A stretch of DNA of 22,932 nt, taken from positions 1-22,932 of IMG/VR virus record IMGVR_UViG_3300035698_007650; one strand, given 5' to 3'. Below, one piece after another: positions 8,092 to 15,476 of this stretch (positions within the stretch are counted from its first letter, which is position 1; each line of letters starts with the position of its first letter). The stretch is from a virus. The notes beneath the pieces were generated by a model. It had not been told where the DNA came from, searched no databases, and saw only the letters and a program-made list of their open reading frames with translations. The position numbers were made by a program, and so were the translations under genes.

Positions 8092-8925
8092 ATGTCACAA
8101 TCGAAATTGGTGGATGAACAATATTCATTTCTCTATGACCCATACCTATATGGTTATGCTGACGGTGATTACTGGAAAGCTTCCACTGGAACACCAGAAG
8201 CACATAGTGGGAAAATTAGATTTAGGTCCGCTACTGCAAGTACACTTGACACGTATATGTTTGGAAATTTTAATTTTAAGTTTACTATTCCAACAGCTCC
8301 AGCTGGTGGTGATTCCCGTATTTGGGGATTATATGGTAGATCAAATCCAAATAGAAACGCTGCGTACTTCTTTATACAAGGATCCAGTTTCTATACAAGA
8401 ACATTTGGAAATAATAATGCAACTCCAGAACAAAATACAATAGCATGGGTTTCTGATTGGACCAACACTCCAACAGAATTTGAGATAAGGTGGAGAATTG
8501 ACAGTGTTGAATTTTGGGTAGGAAATGGAACAGATAAGGTTAGGGTTTCTAAACATCATGTAACAACTACTATTCCTAAACAGAAGCTAGTTCCAATTTA
8601 TATATCTAATAGCACTAGTGATCTCTTTAATTTATCATTTCTTGAGATTGCAAATGTTAGAAAGATGGCAACAGCAAATGTAAGTTGGTATTCATCTACT
8701 TCAACAAGTTCTACTTCTAGTTCTACTTCTAGTTCTACTTCAAGTTCTACTTCAAGTTCATCTAGTTCTACTTCTAGTTCTACTTCTAGTTCTACTTCAA
8801 GTTCTACTTCTAGTTCATCTAGTTCTACTTCAAGTTCTACTTCTAGTTCTACTTCAAGTTCTACTTCAAGTTCATCTAGTTCTACTTCAAGTTCTACTTC
8901 AAGTTCTACTTCATTGCTTGGTTAA
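8092..8925 (+). CDS. Lectin-like virion protein with long C-terminal Ser/Thr tail
   Basis: 277 residues. Residues 1-195 look like an all-beta concanavalin-A-like jelly roll: KIRFRSATASTLDTYMFGNF, FNFKFTIP, then RIWGLYGR, then TEFEIRWRIDSVEFWVG, a strand order common in LamG/GH16-like carbohydrate-binding folds. No catalytic Glu pair of the GH16 type is visible, so binding rather than cleavage is likelier. Residues 202-274 consist only of Ser and Thr in a regular array, and the protein ends LLG directly after it. The tail resembles the linkers of the fibre-like protein at 20238 but joins no further domain here. A role as fibre or surface appendage is inferred. Confidence 0.65.
   Translation: MSQSKLVDEQYSFLYDPYLYGYADGDYWKASTGTPEAHSGKIRFRSATASTLDTYMFGNFNFKFTIPTAPAGGDSRIWGLYGRSNPNRNAAYFFIQGSSFYTRTFGNNNATPEQNTIAWVSDWTNTPTEFEIRWRIDSVEFWVGNGTDKVRVSKHHVTTTIPKQKLVPIYISNSTSDLFNLSFLEIANVRKMATANVSWYSSTSTSSTSSSTSSSTSSSTSSSSSSTSSSTSSSTSSSTSSSSSSTSSSTSSSTSSSTSSSSSSTSSSTSSSTSLLG
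8713..8913 (+). repeat. 57-bp higher-order Ser/Thr repeat array
   Basis: Three full 57-base units (8713-8769, 8770-8826, 8827-8883) and a partial fourth (8884-8913). Each encodes three TSSS blocks plus one TSSSSSS block from 12-base subunits of ACT-TCW-AGT-TCT type. Differences between full units are confined to TCT versus TCA, all silent. Only ACT is used for Thr, whereas the linkers after 20238 also use ACA and AGC. Confidence 0.9.
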
Positions 8926-8938
8926 TAACTTAATATAT

Positions 8939-8955
8939 GGGGGGTTTATCCCCCC
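8939..8955 (+). terminator. Poly-G/poly-C hairpin after the lectin-like gene
   Basis: GGGGGG (8939-8944) pairs with CCCCCC (8950-8955) around the loop TTTAT, 13 bases after the stop codon. No T tract follows, so a standard intrinsic terminator is doubtful. It resembles the hairpins at 6586 and 7434 in starting with ATGGGG and standing just after a virion gene. Confidence 0.4.
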
Positions 8956-8984
8956 TAGTATTAATAAAATAATAATAAATTACT

Positions 8985-9176
8985 ATGACAAAAACAGACT
9001 TAGGAATCTATATTTTAACAGGATTGGCTATCATAGCCTCTGGAATACTGTTAGCATTAGATAAAGAACTATCTATTCTTATTCCAACTGTAACTGCCTT
9101 AATTGGTTTAATTGTTGGTAAAAAGAATGTTGTTATATCAGAAAAGGTTTCTGGTGTTCTTAAGAGAAAGAAATAA
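8985..9176 (+). CDS. Small two-helix membrane protein, holin-like
   Basis: 63 residues with two hydrophobic segments, about 7-25 (GIYILTGLAIIASGILLAL) and 31-46 (ILIPTVTALIGLIVG), separated by a short DKE turn, and a basic C-terminus (LKRKK). This hairpin topology and size fit class II holins, which form the hole letting endolysin cross the inner membrane. No endolysin is visible next to it, so holin is a suggestion rather than an identification; a small virion membrane protein is possible. It is the last gene before the non-coding gap and the carbohydrate operon. Confidence 0.5.
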   Translation: MTKTDLGIYILTGLAIIASGILLALDKELSILIPTVTALIGLIVGKKNVVISEKVSGVLKRKK

Positions 9177-9187
9177 AAAATTTAATA

Positions 9188-9275
9188 AATCGTGGGTAAT
9201 AGAATGAAAACTCTATAGATTATGCTTTTCCCCACGATTAGCATATATTTATGGGGTTTTCATTTTGTTACGATT
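9188..9275 (+). ncRNA. Long RNA hairpin with competing upstream arm: candidate RNA switch or structured leader
   Basis: 9196-9220 pairs with 9247-9271 and 9221-9225 with 9241-9245, giving 30 pairs (25 Watson-Crick, 5 G-U), no mismatch, and one bulged base (T9246). The 15-base loop is 9226-9240. Five G-U pairs keep the helix as + strand RNA but would be A-C mismatches on the other strand, which argues for an RNA function. The upstream arm AATCGTGGG (9188-9196) is also perfectly complementary over nine bases to CCCACGATT in the loop (9231-9239), and its first six bases to ACGATT at 9270-9275. The three-base gap makes the full hairpin and the loop pairing sterically incompatible together. It lies 21 bases before the first carbohydrate gene. 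It matches no RNA family I recognise. Confidence 0.6.
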
Positions 9276-9295
9276 AAGTTTAATATATATATAAT

Positions 9296-10738
9296 ATGAA
9301 TTTAGAAACAATAATAGATAAAGCAAAAGAGTTTGATTCTTATTTTATCACTGTCACAACAAGAGATGGTAGTAAAACTGAGAACGATCTTAAGCATTAT
9401 TACTTTAAAAGAAGATTTTCTCAAGACGATATAATACCATGTCTTGATGAGTCCGTCAGGTTACTTGGTATTTATCCAGATAAACCAGTTAATGTTGTAA
9501 AACCTAAGAAAATAACTGAAGATAAAGAACCATTAAGAATAGCTATTGTAAGTCATTTTAATTCAATGCCTGCGTCTTATAGTCCAGCTAGGGCTGTTAG
9601 AAATCAGATTAAAATGCTTAAATCACATGGTCACGATGTTACTATCTTTATTAGAGAAGATTCAAAGTTGACAGAAGAAGAACTAGGCTGCAATGTATTA
9701 AAGATAATGCCTAAGTTCAGGAGGGAAAAGATGGTTATAAACGAAGAAGCTAAGGATAAGCTTATAAGTATATTTAAAGAAGAGCTTGCTCCAAATTTTG
9801 ATATTGCTATTACTCACGATTTTTACATACAGGATACAGTTACATATTCAGAGGCGATTAGAGAATGTGGCATTAAAATGCCATGGTTACATTTCGCGAG
9901 AAGTGGCGTTGGACACGAGATGGATTTCTCTATGGACAACGCTAATTTTGTTTACTTAAATTATGCTGACATAGGAAAGTTTTCTAAAGCAATTAAAGTA
10001 AAACCAGAACAATGTAGAACTGTATTTAATGAGAAGGAACCATCTTTTATGTTAGATTGGAATCCAATTACAAAAATGATAGTTGATAAATTTGAACTAT
10101 GGGATAGAGATATTATACAGACATACCCAATATGTTCTACAAGAATGGACGCAAAGGGATTGAATTCAGTAATTAAAACATTTGTAGAGCTTAAGAGGTT
10201 AGGTAAGAAGGTTGCTCTTGTAGTGGCAAACTCAAATGGTAGGAGAAGGGCAGACGAGCTTAGGGCAAAACAACAATTTGCTAAAGACTTGGGATTAAAT
10301 GAAGATGAATTTATCTTTACAAGTTTATTGGCTGATGATACATACAAAATACAAAGTGAAGTTCCAAATAAGGTATGCGCAGAACTAATGCAGATGTCTA
10401 ATCTATTTGTGTTTCCAACAATAGCTGAGGTTGGACCAAACATTGTTTTAGAAGCATCTATGACTAAGAATCTAATAGTAATCAATAGTGACTTACCATT
10501 GATGTATGACTTTGTAGAAGAGGGTTCTTATTTAGAATATCCATTTACTAGTAATAGAAGATTACATTACAGTGGAAGAGACAATAAGTCTCTATCAGAG
10601 CTTGCAGAAAAGATTGTAGCTGAATTAGATAATAATAAGATTGATAAGCAGTTTAGGAGAGTATGGCGCGTTCATAACTCTGAATCTATATATAATAATA
10701 TGTTAAAACCCATCCTATATGAAAACAGCATACAGTAG
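9296..10738 (+). CDS. GT-B glycosyltransferase (GT4-like)
   Basis: A 480-residue enzyme expected to transfer a sugar from a nucleotide donor to a glycan or protein, with retention if it is truly GT4. Residues 1-75 are an extra N-terminal region of unknown role. The first Rossmann-like domain begins at 81 (RIAIVSHFNS...SPARAVRNQIKMLKSHGHDV), typical of GT4. The donor-binding domain begins around 275 (TRMDAKGLNSVIKTFVELKRLGKKVALVV), with the EX7E motif at Glu378 and Glu386 in EVGPNIVLEAS. No membrane segment, so cytoplasmic. It is the first gene of the carbohydrate operon, behind the structured leader; the next small gene overlaps its end by 20 bases. Confidence 0.85.
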   Translation: MNLETIIDKAKEFDSYFITVTTRDGSKTENDLKHYYFKRRFSQDDIIPCLDESVRLLGIYPDKPVNVVKPKKITEDKEPLRIAIVSHFNSMPASYSPARAVRNQIKMLKSHGHDVTIFIREDSKLTEEELGCNVLKIMPKFRREKMVINEEAKDKLISIFKEELAPNFDIAITHDFYIQDTVTYSEAIRECGIKMPWLHFARSGVGHEMDFSMDNANFVYLNYADIGKFSKAIKVKPEQCRTVFNEKEPSFMLDWNPITKMIVDKFELWDRDIIQTYPICSTRMDAKGLNSVIKTFVELKRLGKKVALVVANSNGRRRADELRAKQQFAKDLGLNEDEFIFTSLLADDTYKIQSEVPNKVCAELMQMSNLFVFPTIAEVGPNIVLEASMTKNLIVINSDLPLMYDFVEEGSYLEYPFTSNRRLHYSGRDNKSLSELAEKIVAELDNNKIDKQFRRVWRVHNSESIYNNMLKPILYENSIQ

Positions 10739-10889
10739 ATTAGTAGCAAGTTATAATTATAAATATCAAATAAGAAATACATCAAAAAAAATGAAGCCAA
10801 GGTTCTATATAACAAATGGTGTTACTAGACTTTATGGATTTGATAGACGTAGAGATGCAAGAACATTTATTAATAAATATTTAAAATAA
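10719..10889 (+). CDS. Small basic protein between glycosyltransferases
   Basis: A 56-residue frame that starts inside the end of the GT4-like gene and ends three bases before the next gene. It is Lys/Arg/Tyr-rich, with a central segment KPRFYITNGVTRLYGFD and a helical end RRRDARTFINKYLK. No known domain. Evidence for being real: it fills an otherwise empty 154-base gap, its ATG is preceded by T as for all neighbours, and the next gene begins just after its stop. It could be a small nucleic-acid-binding or accessory protein; function unknown. Confidence 0.55.
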   Translation: MKTAYSRLVASYNYKYQIRNTSKKMKPRFYITNGVTRLYGFDRRRDARTFINKYLK

Positions 10890-10892
10890 AAT

Positions 10893-12422
10893 ATGCCAAA
10901 TGAATTTCCTAAATTAGTTCCAGTAACTATTTTACTAACAACATATAATAGAATAGGAATGTTAAAGAAGTCTATTCAAAAAATAAATGAACGTACATTC
11001 CATCCATTTAAAATAATTGTTATTGATAATAATTCTACTGATGGAACACAAGCATACTTAAAGAGCTGCAAGGTTCAAGGAAAGATATTTGATTGTATTT
11101 TACTAACTGAAAATATTGGTCAATCAAAAGCTCTAAACAAAGGGTTTGCTGAAATTGGTATGTGGGATGTAGGAATGGGTAGACCGACAAGACCAAGTAA
11201 TGATTTTTTTGTCACTACCAATGATGATATTTATCCACCAATGCTTGGTCAGGATAATTGTTGGCTTACTCAGATGATTGATATATTAGAACGAAACGAG
11301 CCAGAGTATGGTGGTATTTGTATGCGTATTCAACGAACTCCAAGAACAGACATAGATGAAGATACGGAAATAATTCCTTGCTATAAGGGATTCCCATCAG
11401 TATTTCGCTTAATTAAAAAGAGTGACTTTATACAACTGGGAGATAGACCATTCGGAAGGTTATTGAAGTGGGATTCTAATACTTCTGGCGATAAGTTCAG
11501 AAATGAAATTAAGAAAAAGTTTGGTTTTACTACCAAGATTTATGCAGACCATGCTGGTTTTATACCAAATAAGGGATTTCCAGAAGGAACACAGACATTT
11601 ACTGTAGCTGCTAATAAAGTTAATGAGTCATCCGATAAACCATATCCAGATATTGATCCAGATACAAATGTTCCAATTAAAGTGAATCATAGATGTGATG
11701 CATATGAGCAACAACTAAGGGAAGAGGGCAATGAACCAAAGGTAGACCCAGATGTTACGATTCTAATATTGACATATAATAGAGTTGATGGTCTTAAGAG
11801 AATGGTTGATTCTGTAATTAAGAATACAAAAAAGACGGCTTACGATTTATTAGTAATGGTAGATAACGATGACACAGATTCATACAATTATTGTATTGAG
11901 AATAATATAAAATGTATGTTGTCAAGTGTTAAAAATGAGTTTGTTTTACAAGCTAATATAGGTATTTCTGCGTGCAAGACACCATATATTGTAAAGTTTG
12001 ATGATGATCAAGAAATACCAGATGATGAAAACTGGTTAGAGAGAGCCTTAGAGCTCTATAAAAACAAGTTTCCTGAAAATAATGGATTATTGTGCTTTAA
12101 TGATGACATAAGTCATGGAGCGGTCTTTACAACAGGTTTGTTTTCTAAGAAATTTATATATGCTTTAGGTGGTTATCTATATAACCCAAAATATCTTCAT
12201 TATTCTACAGATAGACAATTAGTTAGATTAGCAAAACATTTAGGTTTATATCATTACGAAAAAGATATAAATATAAATCATTTTCATCCAAGCAAAGGAA
12301 CTGCTGAAAAAGATGATGTATATAAAGAATCTGAAGACGAATGTTTTAAAAAAGACCAAAGATTAAAAAAACAATTACAGGATAACTTATTAGAAGATAA
12401 ACATTATTGTGATTTTTTATAA
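10893..12422 (+). CDS. Two-domain GT-A (GT2-like) glycosyltransferase
   Basis: 509 residues with two GT2-type domains in tandem. Domain 1 (about 10-235) starts VTILLTTYNRIGMLKK, has IVIDNNSTDGT at 43-52 and the metal-binding NDD at 110-112. Domain 2 (about 286-480) starts VTILILTYNRVDGLKR and has FDDDQE at 369-374 as its DXD motif. After the first catalytic region lies a module CWLTQMIDILERNEPEYGG ... SVFRLIKKSDF that recurs in the genes at 13254 and 14242. Two active sites may add two sugars in sequence, as in bifunctional polymerising enzymes, but substrates cannot be read from sequence. No membrane helices, so cytoplasmic. Confidence 0.85.
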   Translation: MPNEFPKLVPVTILLTTYNRIGMLKKSIQKINERTFHPFKIIVIDNNSTDGTQAYLKSCKVQGKIFDCILLTENIGQSKALNKGFAEIGMWDVGMGRPTRPSNDFFVTTNDDIYPPMLGQDNCWLTQMIDILERNEPEYGGICMRIQRTPRTDIDEDTEIIPCYKGFPSVFRLIKKSDFIQLGDRPFGRLLKWDSNTSGDKFRNEIKKKFGFTTKIYADHAGFIPNKGFPEGTQTFTVAANKVNESSDKPYPDIDPDTNVPIKVNHRCDAYEQQLREEGNEPKVDPDVTILILTYNRVDGLKRMVDSVIKNTKKTAYDLLVMVDNDDTDSYNYCIENNIKCMLSSVKNEFVLQANIGISACKTPYIVKFDDDQEIPDDENWLERALELYKNKFPENNGLLCFNDDISHGAVFTTGLFSKKFIYALGGYLYNPKYLHYSTDRQLVRLAKHLGLYHYEKDININHFHPSKGTAEKDDVYKESEDECFKKDQRLKKQLQDNLLEDKHYCDFL

Positions 12423-12430
12423 ATAAATAT

Positions 12431-12496
12431 ATGACAAAAATTTGTACTAAATGCAAAGAAGAAAAGAATTTGTATTTTTTAAAAAGAAATAAACAT
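12431..12496 (+). other. 22-codon Cys-rich extension, possible zinc-finger remnant
   Basis: These codons are in frame with the dehydratase gene and read MTKICTKCKEEKNLYF and onward to KRNKH. The C-x-x-C-K-E-E-K pattern near an N-terminus is typical of the zinc knuckle that opens many phage HNH endonucleases and similar small proteins; the second Cys pair is missing. Both this ATG (12431) and that at 12497 have a suitable T-ATG leader. The Rossmann domain starts at the second one, so this stretch is probably a degraded remnant or a short leader peptide. Confidence 0.45.
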
Positions 12497-13252
12497 ATGA
12501 AATATTTAATAACAGGTGGAACTGGTTCATTGGGACAGGCGCTGGTTAAAATACTGTTAAATATAAACAGTACTGAAGAAATTATAGTTTATTCTAGGGA
12601 TGAATATAAGCAATCTGAAATGGCTAGAAAATTAAGGAATAACAAGGTTTCATATTGGCTTGGAGATATTAGAGATTTAGAAAGAATCAAGGAAGCGTGT
12701 GATGGAGTTGACGTTGTTATTCATACAGCAGCAATGAAAAGAATGGACACTATTTCTCGAAATGCTTCTGTTGTTGCTGACGTTAATATAAATGGTACTA
12801 ATAATGTAATGATAGCTGGAAAGAACTGTCAGAGGGTTGTATTTGTATCTTCTGATAAAGCATTTAAACCAGAGAATATTTATGGTGCCAGTAAAATGGT
12901 GGCAGAAGGAATAGTACTAGCAAGACCAAATGGTATTGTTTGGAGGTTTGGAAATTTTATAGGAAGTCGTGGCAGCGTATGGGAAATATTTGAAGAACAA
13001 AAAAAGAACGGTAAACCATTTACAATAACAGATCCAGATGCAACAAGATTCGTTATAGACCTAGAAGAGGTTTGTTGTTGTCTTTTGTCTGATACAACAA
13101 CTGGATTGCACTATCCAAGGGACCTAAAGTCAATGACAGTATTAGATATAGCTAGGTCAATAGACCCTTCAAATGATTTCGAGATTGTGGGACTAAGAGA
13201 GGGAGAAAAGCTTCACGAGGCTTTTGATGATAATTATTCAAGTAAAAAATAG
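12497..13252 (+). CDS. NAD(P)-dependent SDR, UDP-GlcNAc 4,6-dehydratase-like (PseB/FlaA1 type)
   Basis: 251 residues. Enzymes of this type remove water from UDP-GlcNAc to give 4-keto-6-deoxy sugars, the entry to pseudaminic acid, bacillosamine and related sugars. The dinucleotide loop GGTGSLG is at 7-13, GDIRD at 56-60, SSDKA at 118-122 and the YxxxK pair at Tyr129/Lys133 in NIYGASK. The segments RFGNFIGSRGSVWEIF, PFTITDPDATRFVIDLEE and the C-terminal LREGEKLHEAF follow the PseB/FlaA1/CapD pattern closely. It is shorter than typical PseB (about 330 residues) and lacks the membrane part of FlaA1/WbpM-type proteins. The start at 12497 leaves a normal N-terminus; an upstream in-frame start adds the Cys-rich extension described separately. 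Confidence 0.8.
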   Translation: MKYLITGGTGSLGQALVKILLNINSTEEIIVYSRDEYKQSEMARKLRNNKVSYWLGDIRDLERIKEACDGVDVVIHTAAMKRMDTISRNASVVADVNINGTNNVMIAGKNCQRVVFVSSDKAFKPENIYGASKMVAEGIVLARPNGIVWRFGNFIGSRGSVWEIFEEQKKNGKPFTITDPDATRFVIDLEEVCCCLLSDTTTGLHYPRDLKSMTVLDIARSIDPSNDFEIVGLREGEKLHEAFDDNYSSKK

Positions 13253-13253
13253 T

Positions 13254-14252
13254 ATGGAAACTACAGACATCATTCTATTGACATGTAATCGTTTAGAATT
13301 TCTTAAGAAGTGTATCAAATCAATGGAAGATAGACTTAATACTCCATATAGACTTATTATAATAAATAACGAGTCAATGGACGGAACTACAGAATATCTA
13401 GAGGAACTTAAGAAGAATTCTAACTATGATATTATATTAGTTCATAATGAAGAACAGCCATTATTATCTGGAAACTATACACATGGATTAAAATATGTTG
13501 AGAGCGAATATTTTATAGCTACTCAGGACGATATTATTATCCCATTACATAATCCAGATGTAATGACAAAGCTAAAAACAATAATAGATAACAACCCAAG
13601 ATATGCTGCTATAACTCTTAGGAAGCCATGGTTCAAAGCAGCTGATGGAGCGTTTACTCCAGACGTTACAAGAACAATTAGCGCTGGAGCTGGATTCAGA
13701 ATACACAAAACTAGTGACTGGAAGGAATGTGGATTTGGCAATAGAAGATGGGAGAGTTTAGCAACAAAGAAATTTGCAAATAAAATGGGTAAGATAGTTG
13801 GTATAGCGACAGATTTGTGGTTATATGACCTTGGATGGAGCGAAACAAGGGGTTATCCAAAGGAATACCTTGCTAATGTTAATGAAAAATCTGGAAACAA
13901 CTGGTTAATTAAAAGACCAGGTGGATTTAGTAGTAAGAATCCATGGCCAGAAGTTGATAAATGGACAAACGTGCCATTCTTTCTAGGTGATAACATTCTT
14001 GGTATTAAAGAAAATAATAAAAGTTGTGGATCTATATTTAGAATACAAAGAAAGAGCGATGTTGAAAAGATAGGATTTGGAACAGGTCAATACGAAAGAC
14101 CATATTGGGCTAAGGCAATGAATGGGTTAGGAAAGAAGGTAGGAATTGTGCCAAGAGAATCTTGCATTAATGCTAGTGAATGGAAGAATGTTAATGGTAG
14201 CAATAGGGGTTACGATAAAGATTTTAAAAATTATCATACGTATGAGCACTAA
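13254..14252 (+). CDS. GT2-like glycosyltransferase with internal duplication
   Basis: 332 residues from the T-ATG at 13254, one base after the previous stop; an earlier in-frame ATG (13224) would add ten residues overlapping that gene and lacks T at -1. The GT-A domain begins TTDIILLTCNRLEFLKK, with IIINNESMDGT at 35-45 and the DXD-like QDD at 91-93. The C-terminal half carries a module twice: residues 148-204 (FRIHKTSDWKECGFG ... MGKIVGIATDL ... RGYPKEY) and 262-324 (FRIQRKSDVEKIGFG ... LGKKVGIVPRE ... RGYDKDF). The same module occurs once in the first half of the protein at 10893, so these genes are related by duplication. Cytoplasmic; donor and acceptor unknown. Confidence 0.8.
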   Translation: METTDIILLTCNRLEFLKKCIKSMEDRLNTPYRLIIINNESMDGTTEYLEELKKNSNYDIILVHNEEQPLLSGNYTHGLKYVESEYFIATQDDIIIPLHNPDVMTKLKTIIDNNPRYAAITLRKPWFKAADGAFTPDVTRTISAGAGFRIHKTSDWKECGFGNRRWESLATKKFANKMGKIVGIATDLWLYDLGWSETRGYPKEYLANVNEKSGNNWLIKRPGGFSSKNPWPEVDKWTNVPFFLGDNILGIKENNKSCGSIFRIQRKSDVEKIGFGTGQYERPYWAKAMNGLGKKVGIVPRESCINASEWKNVNGSNRGYDKDFKNYHTYEH

Positions 14253-14769
14253 AGAACCAATAGACATTATAGTAGTACATTTTAATCGTATTAAATATAT
14301 CAAAATATATTTATTGGTATTGCATTTATTTACTTTTTATCCATTTCGTTTAATTGTAGTAGACAATGGTTCTACTGATGGGTCAAGAGAGTGGTTGACA
14401 GAAATGAAAGAAAAGGGTTTAGTACATAAACTAGTTTTCACAACAAATAATATGCCAATGACAGAAGCCTTTGCAGAGGGGTTTAAGGAGGTTGAAAGTG
14501 AGTTGTTTATAACAAGCGCTAATGACATGATGGTTCCATATACTAAGTGGCCATATGGTCCAAAAGTATGTTGGCTAACAATGCTTGTTGCAACAATAGA
14601 AAATAGCCCTGAATATGGCTCTATTAACTTTTATGGCTTAAGACAGGGATTTGCTCCATTTAGAGCAAAGAGATGGTCTGGGTTAAAAAAAATAGCAGAT
14701 AGTGAAAAGTTAGAGAAACTTCATAAAACTATATTTGCTGATGGAGAAGATTATTATCTTAATTTATAA
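14242..14769 (+). CDS. Short GT2-like protein, C-terminally truncated relative to paralogues
   Basis: 175 residues from the ATG at 14242, overlapping the previous gene by 11 bases; longer upstream readings begin with a non-ATG codon inside that gene. It has the GT2 nucleotide-binding core (PIDIIVVHFNRIKYIK, VVDNGSTDGS) and the segment CWLTMLVATIENSPEYGSI matching the protein at 10893, but it ends soon after and lacks the FR-I/L-x-K-S-D module of its two relatives. The metal-site segment is SANDMM, with Asn-Asp in place of a full DXD. It may be inactive, work with a neighbouring subunit, or be decaying after duplication. Confidence 0.7.
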   Translation: MSTKEPIDIIVVHFNRIKYIKIYLLVLHLFTFYPFRLIVVDNGSTDGSREWLTEMKEKGLVHKLVFTTNNMPMTEAFAEGFKEVESELFITSANDMMVPYTKWPYGPKVCWLTMLVATIENSPEYGSINFYGLRQGFAPFRAKRWSGLKKIADSEKLEKLHKTIFADGEDYYLNL

Positions 14770-14771
14770 TT

Positions 14772-15476
14772 ATGAAAGTAAGTATAAACATACCATGCTT
14801 CAATAGAAAAGATATGCTACGTGATTGTATTAATAGTTTTATCAACCAAACATACAAAGACTTTGAGATCATAGTTGTTGACGATGGTTCTGATGATGAT
14901 TTAACTTTCATATCTAGTATGGATAATAGGATTAAGTATGTAAGGCAGGAACACCTTGGAATAGCTAAGGCATTCAATAATGCAATTGATAATTCTATTG
15001 GTGAATATATCTTACCATTTGGGTCAGATGATTTAGCAAGTAATAAAGATTTATTAAAAGTATTGGTTGAAACAGCTGAACAAAATAAAGAATATGACGT
15101 TTTTTATACTGATTATATAAAAAATGGAAAAGTTGTTAGATTTCCAGATGCTCACCAAAAATACAATAAACAGGAGTGTTATGAGAAGATGTTGAATAGG
15201 CAGTTTGTACCACATGGGGCTACATTATGGAAAAAAGATAAGGTAATCAGGTATGATGAATCTTTAGAGTCAGCAGTAGATTGGCAAATTTTTTTAGATG
15301 CGTTTGAAAGTGATTTGAAATTTTATCATATTCCAGAAGCATTGTGGACATACGTGGTTGGTCATAGTAGAGAAGAAAAGACAAAAAGACAAACAGATTG
15401 TTGTAATAAATTATTAAATAGACGTGGATATTATTTTGATAATAAAAACAGATGTAGTAAAAAAATATGCAATTAA
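14772..15476 (+). CDS. GT2 family glycosyltransferase
   Basis: A canonical, compact GT2 enzyme of 234 residues: MKVSINIPCFNRKDMLRDCI at the N-terminus, VVDDGSDDD at 36-43 for the nucleotide, GSDD at 84-87 as metal-binding motif, FVPHGATLWKKD, and an ESAVDWQIFLDA segment in the place of the catalytic-base region (usually ED near the acceptor site). It starts three bases after the preceding stop, and its end overlaps the next gene by 10 bases, so all are co-translated. Expected to invert configuration when adding one sugar. No membrane helices. Confidence 0.88.
   Translation: MKVSINIPCFNRKDMLRDCINSFINQTYKDFEIIVVDDGSDDDLTFISSMDNRIKYVRQEHLGIAKAFNNAIDNSIGEYILPFGSDDLASNKDLLKVLVETAEQNKEYDVFYTDYIKNGKVVRFPDAHQKYNKQECYEKMLNRQFVPHGATLWKKDKVIRYDESLESAVDWQIFLDAFESDLKFYHIPEALWTYVVGHSREEKTKRQTDCCNKLLNRRGYYFDNKNRCSKKICN

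Noticed and set aside
8698-8913. Regular DNA repeats resembling a CRISPR array.
   Set aside because: Units are contiguous without unique spacers, in frame, and code only Ser and Thr.
9290-9295. TATAAT box directly before the ATG at 9296.
   Set aside because: A start seven bases downstream would fall inside the coding region, the box lacks TGn, and it lies in a simple TA-rich run.
13224-13253. Earlier ATG for the glycosyltransferase at 13254.
   Set aside because: It lies inside the dehydratase gene, lacks T at -1, and adds residues (MMIIIQVKNS) before the conserved GT2 start.
14146-14241. Longer N-terminus for the short GT2-like gene at 14242.
   Set aside because: It would need a non-ATG start deep in the preceding gene and the added sequence has no similarity to GT2 N-termini; the T-ATG at 14242 sits right before the GT2 core.
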